Source of the DNA: Rhodospirillales bacterium
GTDB lineage: Bacteria > Pseudomonadota > Alphaproteobacteria > Rhodospirillales > Magnetovibrionaceae
DNA: 64,000 nt
Assembly (NCBI GenBank): GCA_024653965.1
Contig: JANLGW010000024.1
Coordinates: 18,255 to 82,254, forward strand
Reading direction: 5' to 3'
The first letter of the stretch is position 1; the number at the start of each line of letters is the position of its first letter. A program made the position numbers and the translations under genes. Shown here piece after piece: positions 7,132-15,009 of this stretch. The notes below the pieces were generated by a model. That model saw only the letters and a list, made by a program, of their open reading frames with translations. It made no database searches and was not told the DNA's origin.

Positions 7132-9072
7132 ATGTCGAAAGCTACCCTGCCCCCCGAAGCCATAACTGATCTTGCAGCCAATGCGGGCGCTGCCGACACC
7201 GGCGCACACATCATCGCACAGTATTTAAAGACCCTGCCGGCTAAGCCGGGGGTGTACCGCATGCTCGGCGCCGACGGGCGGGTGCTTTACGTCGGTAAAG
7301 CCAAGGTGTTGAAAAACCGGGTCGCCAGTTACACCAAACCCGAACGGCTGAGTGTGCGCATCCAGCGCATGGTGGCGCAGACCGCTTCGATGGAGTTTGT
7401 CACCACCCATACCGAGGCCGAGGCGTTGTTGCTGGAGGCCAACCTGATTAAAAAATTGGCGCCGCGGTACAACATTTTGCTGCGTGACGATAAAAGTTTT
7501 CCAGAAATCTTGCTGACCAAAGATCATGCCTTTCCCCGGGTGCTCAAACATCGTGGCGCACACAAACCGGGCGGGGAGTATTTTGGCCCGTTTGCCAGCG
7601 GCTGGGCGGTGAACGAGACGTTGACGATCTTGCAGCGCGCCTTTTTGTTGCGCACCTGCACCGACAGTATTTTCGCCAGCCGCACCCGCCCGTGCCTGCT
7701 TTATCAAATCAAGCGCTGTTCGGGGCCGTGTGTCGAAGGCAAGGTATCGAAAGAGGGCTACAACGCCCTAGTCGACGAAGCGCGGCAGTTTTTGGCGGGT
7801 AAAAGCCAGGATATTCAAAAGCGCCTAGCCGCCGAAATGCAGGCCGCCAGCGATGCGCAGGATTATGAACAGGCCGCCTTGCTGCGCGATCGCATTCGCG
7901 CGCTGACCCAGGTGCAGCAACACCAAGACATCAATCCCGGCACGCTCAAGGATGCCGACGTGGTAGCCCTGCACCAAAAGGGCGGGCTGAACTGCGTGCA
8001 GGTGTTCTTTTTCCGTGGCGGGCGCAATTACGGCAACCGCGCATTTTTCCCTACCCAGGCTCAGGATGAAGACGCTACCGCGGTGTTGGAAGCGTTCTTG
8101 GGGCAGTTTTACGCCAAACACCCGCCGCCGGGCGAGGTGCTGCTGAGCCATGCGATCCCCAATTTAGGGCTGGTGGCCGACGCCCTTGCCGTGCGGGCGG
8201 GGCGTAAAGTGAAGTTGACGCACCCCGTTCGTGGCGATCGCCTGAACTTGGTCCATCATGCCCTCGATAATGCGCGTGAAGCCTTGGCGCGACGTTCGGC
8301 GGAACGGGTGAGCCAAGAACGCATGTTGGATGAACTGGCCGAATTGCTGGGCATGGATCATCCGCCGCGCCGTGTTGAAGTGTATGACAATTCCCATATA
8401 TCGGGCACAAACGCGGTGGGCGCGATGATCGTCGCGGGGCCGGATGGTTTCATGAAGAACGCCTATCGTAAGTTTAATATTCGCGGTGCCTCCAACGCCG
8501 AAGCCGGCGTGGACGGTTATCAGCCGGGCGACGATTACGCCATGATGCGCGAAGTGCTGAGCCGGCGCTTCAAACGCGCCCTTAAGGATGTCGAAGAAAA
8601 CGACGGCGCGCGCGGCGCGGATTGGCCCGATCTGCTGTTGATCGACGGCGGGCTGGGACAGTTGGGCGTGGCGCTTGAGGTTTTGGCGGAACTCGGCATC
8701 GAGGATGTTGTGGTTGCGGGCGTGGCCAAGGGGGAGGATCGCAACGCCGGACGCGAGCGCATTTTCCTGCCCGGCCAAGCGCCCAAATCGTTGGGGGAGC
8801 GCGATCCGGTGCTGTATTTCATTCAGCGTCTGCGCGATGAAGCGCACCGATTCGCCATCGGCACGCACCGGGGGCGCCGCGCAGCCACGCAAACGCATTC
8901 CAAGTTGGACGATATTCCGTCGATAGGGGCGAAGCGCAAAAAGGCGTTGCTGCATCATTTCGGCTCGGCCAAAGCGGTGCAAGAGGCGGGATTGGCCGAT
9001 TTGGAGGCGGCAGACGGCATTTCGAAATCGATCGCCAAGCAAATATATGATTGGTTTAACGCCGAATCGTAA
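7132..9072 (+). CDS. uvrC: Excinuclease ABC subunit C
   Basis: UvrC makes both incisions in nucleotide excision repair after UvrAB damage recognition. The N-terminal GIY-YIG nuclease is at about residues 38-115 (GVYRML, VLYVGKAKVLKNR). A Cys-rich stretch near 180-200 (CTDSIF, KRCSGPCVEGK) is typical. The UVR domain for UvrB contact is near 230-260 (DYEQAALLRDRI). The RNase H-like endonuclease domain has VEVYDNSHISG and DLLLIDGGLGQL. Paired helix-hairpin-helix motifs close the protein (DIPSIGAKRKKALL). It is 646 residues, full length. A short N-terminal extension of about 30 residues precedes the fold. Confidence 0.97.
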   Translation: MSKATLPPEAITDLAANAGAADTGAHIIAQYLKTLPAKPGVYRMLGADGRVLYVGKAKVLKNRVASYTKPERLSVRIQRMVAQTASMEFVTTHTEAEALLLEANLIKKLAPRYNILLRDDKSFPEILLTKDHAFPRVLKHRGAHKPGGEYFGPFASGWAVNETLTILQRAFLLRTCTDSIFASRTRPCLLYQIKRCSGPCVEGKVSKEGYNALVDEARQFLAGKSQDIQKRLAAEMQAASDAQDYEQAALLRDRIRALTQVQQHQDINPGTLKDADVVALHQKGGLNCVQVFFFRGGRNYGNRAFFPTQAQDEDATAVLEAFLGQFYAKHPPPGEVLLSHAIPNLGLVADALAVRAGRKVKLTHPVRGDRLNLVHHALDNAREALARRSAERVSQERMLDELAELLGMDHPPRRVEVYDNSHISGTNAVGAMIVAGPDGFMKNAYRKFNIRGASNAEAGVDGYQPGDDYAMMREVLSRRFKRALKDVEENDGARGADWPDLLLIDGGLGQLGVALEVLAELGIEDVVVAGVAKGEDRNAGRERIFLPGQAPKSLGERDPVLYFIQRLRDEAHRFAIGTHRGRRAATQTHSKLDDIPSIGAKRKKALLHHFGSAKAVQEAGLADLEAADGISKSIAKQIYDWFNAES

Positions 9073-9124
9073 ATTGCTAAAACCAGCCATGGCACCAATC
9101 TGCAAAAGACCTTACATTTAAGCC

Positions 9125-9721
9125 ATGGTTCTCAACATACCCAACGTTCTGACCGTTTCGCGCATCATCGCCATTCCGGTGGTGTTGCTGTTTATTTATT
9201 GGGGCGGCGTAAACGGCAACTGGCTGGCGCTTGCGGTTTACACCTATGCCTGCATCACCGATTTTTTCGACGGCTACTTGGCGCGGGCGTGGCATCAGCA
9301 ATCCGCGTTTGGCCGCTTTTTGGATCCCATCGCCGACAAGCTGTTGGTGGCGGGGGTGCTGTTTATGCTGGTGGGGGTCGAAAGTGTCGCAGGCGTGCAT
9401 ATCCTGCCTGCCGCCGTAATTCTCAGTCGGGAAATTTTGGTGTCGGGGCTGCGCGAGTTTCTGGCCGAAGCTCGCGTCGGACTGCCGGTCAGCCTGTTGG
9501 CCAAGTGGAAAACCACCATTCAGATGTTGGCGTTGGGTTTTTTGATCGTCGGCCATGTCGGGCCGGACTTCGGCTTCGCCACCACGTGGCAAATTGGCGC
9601 TGCGGGGTTGTGGGTGGCGGCGGTGATCACGTTGATTACGGGTTATGACTACCTGCGCGCTGGCTTGAAACACATCGCCGAGTCCGATGCCGATTATGAT
9701 GGACCGACTGGGGACACTTAA
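9125..9721 (+). CDS. pgsA: CDP-diacylglycerol-glycerol-3-phosphate 3-phosphatidyltransferase
   Basis: Makes phosphatidylglycerolphosphate, the committed step to phosphatidylglycerol and cardiolipin, in the inner membrane. The CDP-alcohol phosphotransferase motif D-x2-DG-x2-AR-x8-G-x3-D-x3-D is intact, running from the TDFFDGYLAR stretch to FGRFLDPIADK (about residues 41-69). Four or more hydrophobic helices follow. The uvrC-pgsA-moaD-moaE order is common in alphaproteobacteria. A start at 9125 gives MVLNIPNVLTVSRI, the usual N-terminus. Confidence 0.96.
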   Translation: MVLNIPNVLTVSRIIAIPVVLLFIYWGGVNGNWLALAVYTYACITDFFDGYLARAWHQQSAFGRFLDPIADKLLVAGVLFMLVGVESVAGVHILPAAVILSREILVSGLREFLAEARVGLPVSLLAKWKTTIQMLALGFLIVGHVGPDFGFATTWQIGAAGLWVAAVITLITGYDYLRAGLKHIAESDADYDGPTGDT

Positions 9722-9724
9722 GTC

Positions 9725-10984
9725 ATGACGGGTCTACAAGATGACTGTTTTAAGATCGGCGACGATCTGCTGCCCTTCGAAGACGGATTGAAGATCCTTA
9801 AAGCCCGCGCCCATCGGGTCGTGGGCAGCGAAATAGTGCCGCTTATCCAGGCCTTGGGGCGGGTTCTGGCCGAAGATATCCAATCTTCGCTGAATGTTCC
9901 ACCCCACGACAATTCTGCCGTGGATGGTTACGCGGTGCGGTTTTCCGATCTGTCGCAAACGACCGAAACGCGACTGCCCGTCACCGCGCGCATCGCTGCG
10001 GGCCATCCGTTGGGGCGGTGTACTGAGCCCGGCGAGGCGGCGCAGATTTTTACCGGCGCGCCGGTGCCGGACGGCATGGATACGATTTTCATGCAAGAGG
10101 ACGTGGCGCTGGATGGCGATGCCGTTCTGTTGCCGCCGGGCATTCGGCCAAGCGCGAACCGTCGGCTGAAGGGCGAGGACGTCAAACAAGGCGATGTCAT
10201 CTTGCGCGCCGGTCAGGTTCTGCGCGCCCAGGAAATCGGTTTGGCGGCATCGGTGGGTCTGGGCCAGCTTAAGGTCTGTAAGCGGTTGCGCGCGGCGGTT
10301 TTTTCCACCGGGGACGAGATCGCCGATCCGTCCGATGGCAGGGCTAACGTAGGCGCGGTCTTCGACGTCAACCGCTATTCCATCGCCGCGCTGCTGCGGG
10401 GGCTCGGTTGCGAGGTCACGGATCTGGGTATTTTGTCGGACAAGGTGGGCGAAATTCGCTCCGCCCTGCATGACGCCGCGCCGGGGCACGATTTGATCCT
10501 CACCTCGGGCGGCGTCAGCCTCGGTGAAGAAGATCACATTACCCGCGTGGTCGAAAGTTTGGGTTCCATTGATTTTTGGCGGTTGGCCATCAAGCCGGGC
10601 CGCCCGATGGCGCTGGGCAAGATCGTCGATACCGCGTTTGTCGGCCTGCCCGGCAATCCGGTGGCGGCGATGGTGACGTTCATGCGCATCGCCCGTCCGT
10701 TGGTGCTGATTTTGGCGGGGCGTATGGATGTCGATCCGCATGTGTTCAAGGTGCCTGCCGGTTTTGCGATGCACAAAAAATCCGGTCGGCGGGAATGGCT
10801 GCGCGCCAGCTTGCAGGCGGACGCGGGCGGAACGCTGTGCGCCATGCTGTATCCGCATCGGGGTTCGGGCATGCTGACGTCGATGGTGGCGTCTCATGGG
10901 CTGGTGGAATTGCCTGAAGATGTGGCGGTTGTCGAGGAAGGGCAGTTGGTCGATTTTCTGCCCTATGCGGAGATGACGCAGTGA
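9725..10984 (+). CDS. moeA: Molybdopterin molybdenumtransferase
   Basis: Inserts molybdate into adenylylated molybdopterin, the last step to active Moco. Signatures are PHDNSAVDGYAV (about residues 58-69), a VFSTGDEIADP region, LTSGGVSLGEEDH and GLPGNPVAAMV near 310. Domain order and length (419 residues) fit MoeA. The stop overlaps the moaD start by 4 bases, and pgsA ends 3 bases upstream, so moeA-moaD-moaE look like one translationally linked set. No periplasmic Mo-enzyme is encoded in this window; the ActB1 protein is a Mo-family relative that may not bind Moco. Confidence 0.96.
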   Translation: MTGLQDDCFKIGDDLLPFEDGLKILKARAHRVVGSEIVPLIQALGRVLAEDIQSSLNVPPHDNSAVDGYAVRFSDLSQTTETRLPVTARIAAGHPLGRCTEPGEAAQIFTGAPVPDGMDTIFMQEDVALDGDAVLLPPGIRPSANRRLKGEDVKQGDVILRAGQVLRAQEIGLAASVGLGQLKVCKRLRAAVFSTGDEIADPSDGRANVGAVFDVNRYSIAALLRGLGCEVTDLGILSDKVGEIRSALHDAAPGHDLILTSGGVSLGEEDHITRVVESLGSIDFWRLAIKPGRPMALGKIVDTAFVGLPGNPVAAMVTFMRIARPLVLILAGRMDVDPHVFKVPAGFAMHKKSGRREWLRASLQADAGGTLCAMLYPHRGSGMLTSMVASHGLVELPEDVAVVEEGQLVDFLPYAEMTQ

Positions 10985-11232
10985 AAATTTTGTATTTCGC
11001 GTGGCTTAAAGAAAAAACCAAGGTGAGCGAAGAAACGCTTTCTTTGCCCAAAGGCGTGCGTGACGTTGCGGGTCTGGTGGCGGCATTGAAGGCGCGCGGC
11101 GGCGGTTTTGCCGAAGCCTTTGCAAATGAAGCCATCGTGCGTGTTGCGGTCAATCAAGAGCATGTCGGTTTCGATCACGCCGTAGCGGATGGCGACGAAG
11201 TGGCGTTTTTCCCCCCCGTGACAGGAGGATGA
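10981..11232 (+). CDS. moaD: Molybdopterin synthase small subunit
   Basis: Ubiquitin-like sulfur carrier of 83 residues that donates two sulfurs to precursor Z together with MoaE. It ends in the required Gly-Gly (FFPPVTGG), which is thiocarboxylated at the C-terminus. The N-terminus MKILYFAWLKEKT and central VNQEHVGFDHAVADGD are typical. It overlaps moeA by 4 bases and precedes moaE by 6. Confidence 0.95.
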   Translation: MKILYFAWLKEKTKVSEETLSLPKGVRDVAGLVAALKARGGGFAEAFANEAIVRVAVNQEHVGFDHAVADGDEVAFFPPVTGG

Positions 11233-11238
11233 TCGGGC

Positions 11239-11691
11239 ATGATTTTTGTTCAGGAACACGACTTCGATCCGGGCGATGAAATTGCCAAACTGTCGGCGGG
11301 CAATACGCATGTTGGCGGCGTCTGCGTATTTGTCGGGCTGGTGCGTGATTTTGCCGATGACGGCGCTTTGCAAGCGATGACGCTGGAACACTATCCGGGT
11401 ATGACGCAAAAGCAGCTTGAAGCCATCGAGCGCGAGGCGCTTGAGCGCTGGCCGTTGGACGCGACGGTGATCATCCACCGTTATGGTCGCTTGCAACCGG
11501 GCGAGCGCATCGTCTTGGTCGGCGCTGCTTCGGCGCACCGCGAAGCGGCGTTCGAGGCGTGTCATTTTTTGATCGACTGGCTCAAAACCAAAGCGCCGTT
11601 TTGGAAAAAAGAAGAAACCCAAGGCCGGGAGCATTGGGTTGACGCCAAGCATACCGATGACGCGGCGGCTCTGCGCTGGAATAAGAAATAA
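11239..11691 (+). CDS. moaE: Molybdopterin synthase catalytic subunit
   Basis: Catalytic large subunit of molybdopterin synthase, 150 residues. Family motifs visible are GGVCVFVGLVRD near residue 31, LEHYPGMTQKQL, and a HRYGRLQPGE stretch followed by VGAASAHREAAFEACHFLID. The Lys-rich segment KTKAPFWKKEE contains the active-site Lys that contacts the MoaD C-terminus. It follows moaD directly, so the pair forms the heterotetrameric enzyme. Confidence 0.95.
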   Translation: MIFVQEHDFDPGDEIAKLSAGNTHVGGVCVFVGLVRDFADDGALQAMTLEHYPGMTQKQLEAIEREALERWPLDATVIIHRYGRLQPGERIVLVGAASAHREAAFEACHFLIDWLKTKAPFWKKEETQGREHWVDAKHTDDAAALRWNKK

Positions 11692-11705
11692 AAAGGGGGA
11701 CGGCT

Positions 11706-12557
11706 ATGGCGGACAAGCCTGGTAAAAAGAGTGACGTGGAAAATGGAGTGGATCATACGAAGTCCATCCCGGCGTATTTCAATGTCGATTTCATCAAAAG
11801 CCGGGCGGGTCGCCCGTTGCGCATTCTGTCGGAGTTTTTGGAGCCCGAGGCACGCTTCGAGCGGCTCAATATCTCCGATACGATCGTGTTTTTCGGCTCC
11901 GCGCGCATTCGTTCGCGCGAGGTGGCCGAAGCGGCTTTGGAATCGGCGAAAAAACACGGCGGCGACATTCAGCGCGCCGAACAGACGTTGGAGATGTCGC
12001 GCTATTACGAAGAAGCGCGGGTTTTAAGCTGCCGCCTGACCGAATGGTCCAAGGGGCTAAAGGGGCGCGTCAAACGGTTCGTCATCTGTACCGGCGGCGG
12101 CCCCGGCATCATGGAAGCGGCGAACCGCGGCGCCCACGACGCCAAGGGTGACAACGTGGGGCTTAATATTTCGCTGCCGTTCGAGCAAAGCGGCAATCCT
12201 TACACCACGCACGGCTTGAATTTCTATTTCCATTATTTTTTCATGCGCAAGTTTTGGTTTGCCTATCCGGCCAAGGCGGTGGTGATCTTCCCCGGCGGTT
12301 ACGGCACGATGGACGAGTTTTTTGAATTGCTGACGTTGATTTCGACCAAAAAAATGGTCAAACCGATGCCGGTCGTGTTGTATGGCACGAAATATTGGGA
12401 TGAAATATTGAATCTCGACGCGATGGTGAAATACGGCACCATTTCACCTAGCGATTTGGAACTGTTTTACCGCACCGACAACGTCGATGATGCGTTTACG
12501 TTCCTTACCGATAAACTGAGCGAACATCACATCGATAAACCCGGTGGGGCGATGTGA
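11706..12557 (+). CDS. LOG family protein (nucleotide 5'-monophosphate phosphoribohydrolase-like)
   Basis: Member of the LOG/PpnN-type lysine-decarboxylase-like fold, 283 residues. The two diagnostic motifs are GGGPGIMEAANRGA (about residue 127) and PGGYGTMDEFFELLT (about residue 196). Related proteins release ribose 5-phosphate from nucleotide monophosphates or cytokinin ribotides, and older annotations as lysine decarboxylase are wrong. The long N-terminal helical region (about 100 residues) is typical of the larger bacterial group. Its substrate is unknown. It ends at a strong bidirectional terminator shared with ilvE. Confidence 0.88.
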   Translation: MADKPGKKSDVENGVDHTKSIPAYFNVDFIKSRAGRPLRILSEFLEPEARFERLNISDTIVFFGSARIRSREVAEAALESAKKHGGDIQRAEQTLEMSRYYEEARVLSCRLTEWSKGLKGRVKRFVICTGGGPGIMEAANRGAHDAKGDNVGLNISLPFEQSGNPYTTHGLNFYFHYFFMRKFWFAYPAKAVVIFPGGYGTMDEFFELLTLISTKKMVKPMPVVLYGTKYWDEILNLDAMVKYGTISPSDLELFYRTDNVDDAFTFLTDKLSEHHIDKPGGAM

Positions 12558-12566
12558 CTGACGCCC

Positions 12567-12594
12567 AGAGTGCGATCGCACTCTAACACACTGG
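12567..12594. repeat. Dispersed palindromic repeat, copy 1 (minimal form)
   Basis: Perfect 18-bp palindrome AGAGTGCGATCGCACTCT (12567-12584) followed by AACACA. The same half-sites AGAGTGCGATC and CTCTAACACA bound longer elements at 23897-23964 and, in the other orientation, at 57826-57865. This copy has no insert between the half-sites. It lies between the LOG gene stop and the terminator. Confidence 0.65.
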
Positions 12595-12641
12595 CTGGAC
12601 GGCGCGATGTGTGTGCCGCGCCGGGGACGGCGCGATGTAAC

Positions 12642-12680
12642 AAAAAACCGGATGCAGGAGGAACCCGCATCCGGTTTTTT
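12642..12680. terminator. Bidirectional rho-independent terminator between the LOG gene and ilvE
   Basis: Perfect 14-bp stem AAAAAACCGGATGC (12642-12655) and GCATCCGGTTTTTT (12667-12680) with an 11-base loop. T-tracts are present on both strands, so it can end transcription from both convergent genes. Confidence 0.93.
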
Positions 12681-12703
12681 ATTTTTAGACGATGGCGACT
12701 GCG

Positions 12704-13603
12704 TTACTGGGCTGCGGCTTCGATGGGCGTGCGTCCGACCAGTTTTTCATAGTCCGCACGCAATGTTTTGGTGATCTCGCCGACGCTGTAGGTGTGCTCG
12801 TCGATTTTGCCCACCGGGGTGACTTCTGCCGCGGTGCCGGACAAAAACACCTCGGTCATTTTGGCCAGTTCTTCGGGCAAGATGGTGCGTTCAACCACTT
12901 CGATGCCGCGCGCGTGCGCCAAATCGATCACGGTTTTCCGGGTGATACCGTCCAAGAAACAGTCGGGGATGGGGGTGTGCAGCTTGCCGTCGCCCATGAC
13001 CATGAAGATGTTGGCACCCGTCGCTTCGGCCACGTGGCCGCGATAGTCGAGCATGAGGGAATCGGTGGCGCCGGATTTTTCCGCATCGTGTTTGCTCAGC
13101 GTGGCGATCATATAAAGACCGCTGGCCTTGGCGTGTACCGGGGCGGTGTTGGCGGCGGGCCTGCGCCACTTCGAGATGTTGAGGCTGATGCCCTTGTTGC
13201 GCGCTTCGGGCGAGAAGTAGCTGGGCCATTCCCACGCCGCCACGGCCAAGTGGATGGTGTTGGACTGTGCGGCCACGCCCATCATTTCGCTGCCGCGCCA
13301 CGCGATGGGGCGCAGATAACCGTCGGTGATGTTGTTGACCGTGCAGGCGTCGATGCAGGCCTGATTGAGCTGCTCCAGGCTGAAGGGAATCTCGAAGCCC
13401 ATGATCTCGGCGGATGCGAACAGGCGTTTGGAGTGTTCGTTCAGCTTGAAGATTTTGCCGCCGTACATGCGCACGCCTTCGAAGACGGCCGAGCCGTAAT
13501 GCAGGGCATGGGTCAGCAGATGCACCTTGGCGTCACGCCAGGGGGTCATTTTGCCATCAAACCAGATGTGGCCATCACGATCGTCGTAAGCAGGTCCCGC
13601 CAT
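12704..13603 (-). CDS. ilvE: Branched-chain amino acid aminotransferase
   Basis: Class IV PLP aminotransferase for Val, Leu and Ile. The PLP Lys lies in HAKASGLYMIATL, and the downstream EATGANIF and GITRKTVIDLA stretches are family marks. I chose the ATG at 13603 (protein starting MAGPAYDD) because AGGTGA lies 6 bases before it; a GTG three codons upstream is the alternative. Length is 299 residues. It is divergent from the MarR/PetP-like gene, the common alphaproteobacterial arrangement. Confidence 0.95.
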   Translation of the reverse strand: MAGPAYDDRDGHIWFDGKMTPWRDAKVHLLTHALHYGSAVFEGVRMYGGKIFKLNEHSKRLFASAEIMGFEIPFSLEQLNQACIDACTVNNITDGYLRPIAWRGSEMMGVAAQSNTIHLAVAAWEWPSYFSPEARNKGISLNISKWRRPAANTAPVHAKASGLYMIATLSKHDAEKSGATDSLMLDYRGHVAEATGANIFMVMGDGKLHTPIPDCFLDGITRKTVIDLAHARGIEVVERTILPEELAKMTEVFLSGTAAEVTPVGKIDEHTYSVGEITKTLRADYEKLVGRTPIEAAAQ

Positions 13604-13749
13604 AATTTTCACCTAAGAACTAAAAGTTGCGATTGGGTAATAAAATTACATTGCCTGACTCTCATCGGGAATGTTGTTGCGTTTTTTACCAGTCTTGTGC
13701 ATATATGTCAATAAGGCTGACTTATTTTTTTAGGAGCGATGGACTCGCC
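13604..13749. promoter_or_regulatory. Divergent control region between ilvE and the MarR-like gene
   Basis: AT-rich 146-base region. GTAATAAAATTAC at 13637-13649 is a 13-bp dyad (5-bp arms, 3-base centre) of the size a MarR-family dimer could bind. TAGGAG at 13731-13736 is the only good Shine-Dalgarno candidate before the ATG at 13750, though its spacing is long. Operator assignment is a guess from position. Confidence 0.35.
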
Positions 13750-14244
13750 ATGACCTCACCGTTTTCGGACTTGGATCCTTATCTGTCGGACGAAGAAGTG
13801 CGTCAGGCGTTGGAACTGTTGTTTTTCGCGTACCGCGACTTCACCGGCGAGCCGGACGCACTGTTGGCCTCCGATGGCTTCGGACGTGCGCACCATCGTG
13901 TGATTTATTTTGTCAAACGCAACCCGATGATCACCGTGAACAGGCTGCTGGGCATTTTGCAGATCACCAAACAAAGCCTGTCGCGGGTGTTGAGCCAGTT
14001 GGTGAGCGAGGGTTATATCAATCAAGAAACCGATGGCGGGGATCGCCGCCGCCGCACCTTGACGCTGACGGCCAAGGGCGAGGCCCTGGAAGGCAAGTTG
14101 ACGGGCTGTCAGGGCGCACGCATTCGCCGCGCCTATCGCGCTGCGGGCGCGGATGCGGTTAGAGGATTTAAAACGGTGCTGGCCCAGATCATTAATGAAG
14201 ACGACCGGGGGCGTTTTACCGGTGGTGGACCGCACACCGTATAA
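13750..14244 (+). CDS. petP: MarR family transcriptional regulator (PetP-like)
   Basis: Winged helix-turn-helix dimer of about 164 residues. The recognition region is at about residues 58-90 (ITVNRLLGILQITKQSLSRV), and the wing has GGDRRRRTLTLTAKG. It is followed by an OmpR-family regulator and a histidine kinase. The MarR-OmpR pair next to ilvE matches PetP/PetR, described in Rhodobacter capsulatus near the bc1 genes, so the symbol is by context and similarity. The upstream frame stays open, but only this ATG gives the conserved length. Confidence 0.75.
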   Translation: MTSPFSDLDPYLSDEEVRQALELLFFAYRDFTGEPDALLASDGFGRAHHRVIYFVKRNPMITVNRLLGILQITKQSLSRVLSQLVSEGYINQETDGGDRRRRTLTLTAKGEALEGKLTGCQGARIRRAYRAAGADAVRGFKTVLAQIINEDDRGRFTGGGPHTV

Positions 14245-14302
14245 GCGGGTACAGTCTGATCGGTTTTAACACTATAGGGTATCGGGGGAGCATGGGGGCG
14301 GC

Positions 14303-15001
14303 ATGGAAGAAGATCTTCCCCACATTTTGGTGGTAGACGACGATCAGCGTCTGCGCAAACTTCTCAGGCAGTATCTGAGCGAGCACGGTTACATCGTGCT
14401 TACCGCCGAACATGCCGAGGATGCGCGCACCAAGCTGGCGTCGTTTGCGTTCGATTTGATCGTGTTGGATTTAATGATGCCCGGCGAAAGCGGTCTCGAC
14501 TTCGCCGCGGGTTTTCGAACCACCTCCGATGTGCCGATTTTGATGCTCACCGCCATGGGCGAAACGGAAGATCGTATTCGTGGGCTTGAAGCGGGGGCGG
14601 ACGATTACCTCACCAAACCGTTCGAGCCGCGCGAATTGCTGCTGCGCATCAATGCAATTTTGAAACGTTCCCCCCGCCCTGAGGCGCAAAACGACGGCCC
14701 GCGCGCAATCTCCATGGGGGCGGCGAGTTTTGATCTCGATCGCGGCGAATTGAGCATCGACGGCAAACCGCAGCGCCTGACCAGTCAGGAAGTGCAGTTG
14801 TTGAAAGTGCTGGCGGAACAACCCGGTCAGACCTTTTCGCGCGACGACTTGATGGCGCAGACCGGGGGCGCTCAATCGGGCGGCGGGCGCGCGGTGGACG
14901 TTCAGGTCACGCGCCTGCGGCGCAAAATTGAACCCGATCCCAAGCTGCCCCGGTATCTGCAAACCGTGCGTGGCAAGGGCTACGTGCTGTTGCCGGATTA
15001 G
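14303..15001 (+). CDS. petR: OmpR/PhoB family response regulator (PetR-like)
   Basis: Two-domain regulator of 232 residues. The receiver has the acidic triad VVDDDQ (about 10-15), phosphoacceptor Asp56 in IVLDLMMPGESG, and the switch Lys in DDYLTKPFEPREL. The C-terminal winged-helix DNA-binding domain contains LTSQEVQLLKVLAEQPG and RAVDVQVTRLRRKIE. The cognate kinase is the next gene, 8 bases downstream. PetR assignment rests on the MarR neighbour and on ilvE synteny; a generic OmpR/EnvZ role is equally compatible. Confidence 0.85.
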   Translation: MEEDLPHILVVDDDQRLRKLLRQYLSEHGYIVLTAEHAEDARTKLASFAFDLIVLDLMMPGESGLDFAAGFRTTSDVPILMLTAMGETEDRIRGLEAGADDYLTKPFEPRELLLRINAILKRSPRPEAQNDGPRAISMGAASFDLDRGELSIDGKPQRLTSQEVQLLKVLAEQPGQTFSRDDLMAQTGGAQSGGGRAVDVQVTRLRRKIEPDPKLPRYLQTVRGKGYVLLPD

Positions 15002-15009
15002 GGGGAGAA

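Noticed and set aside
12692..13714. Plus-strand 340-codon open frame opposite ilvE
   Set aside because: ilvE on the minus strand has all family motifs, and the plus frame has no recognisable domain and runs through a terminator and a divergent promoter.
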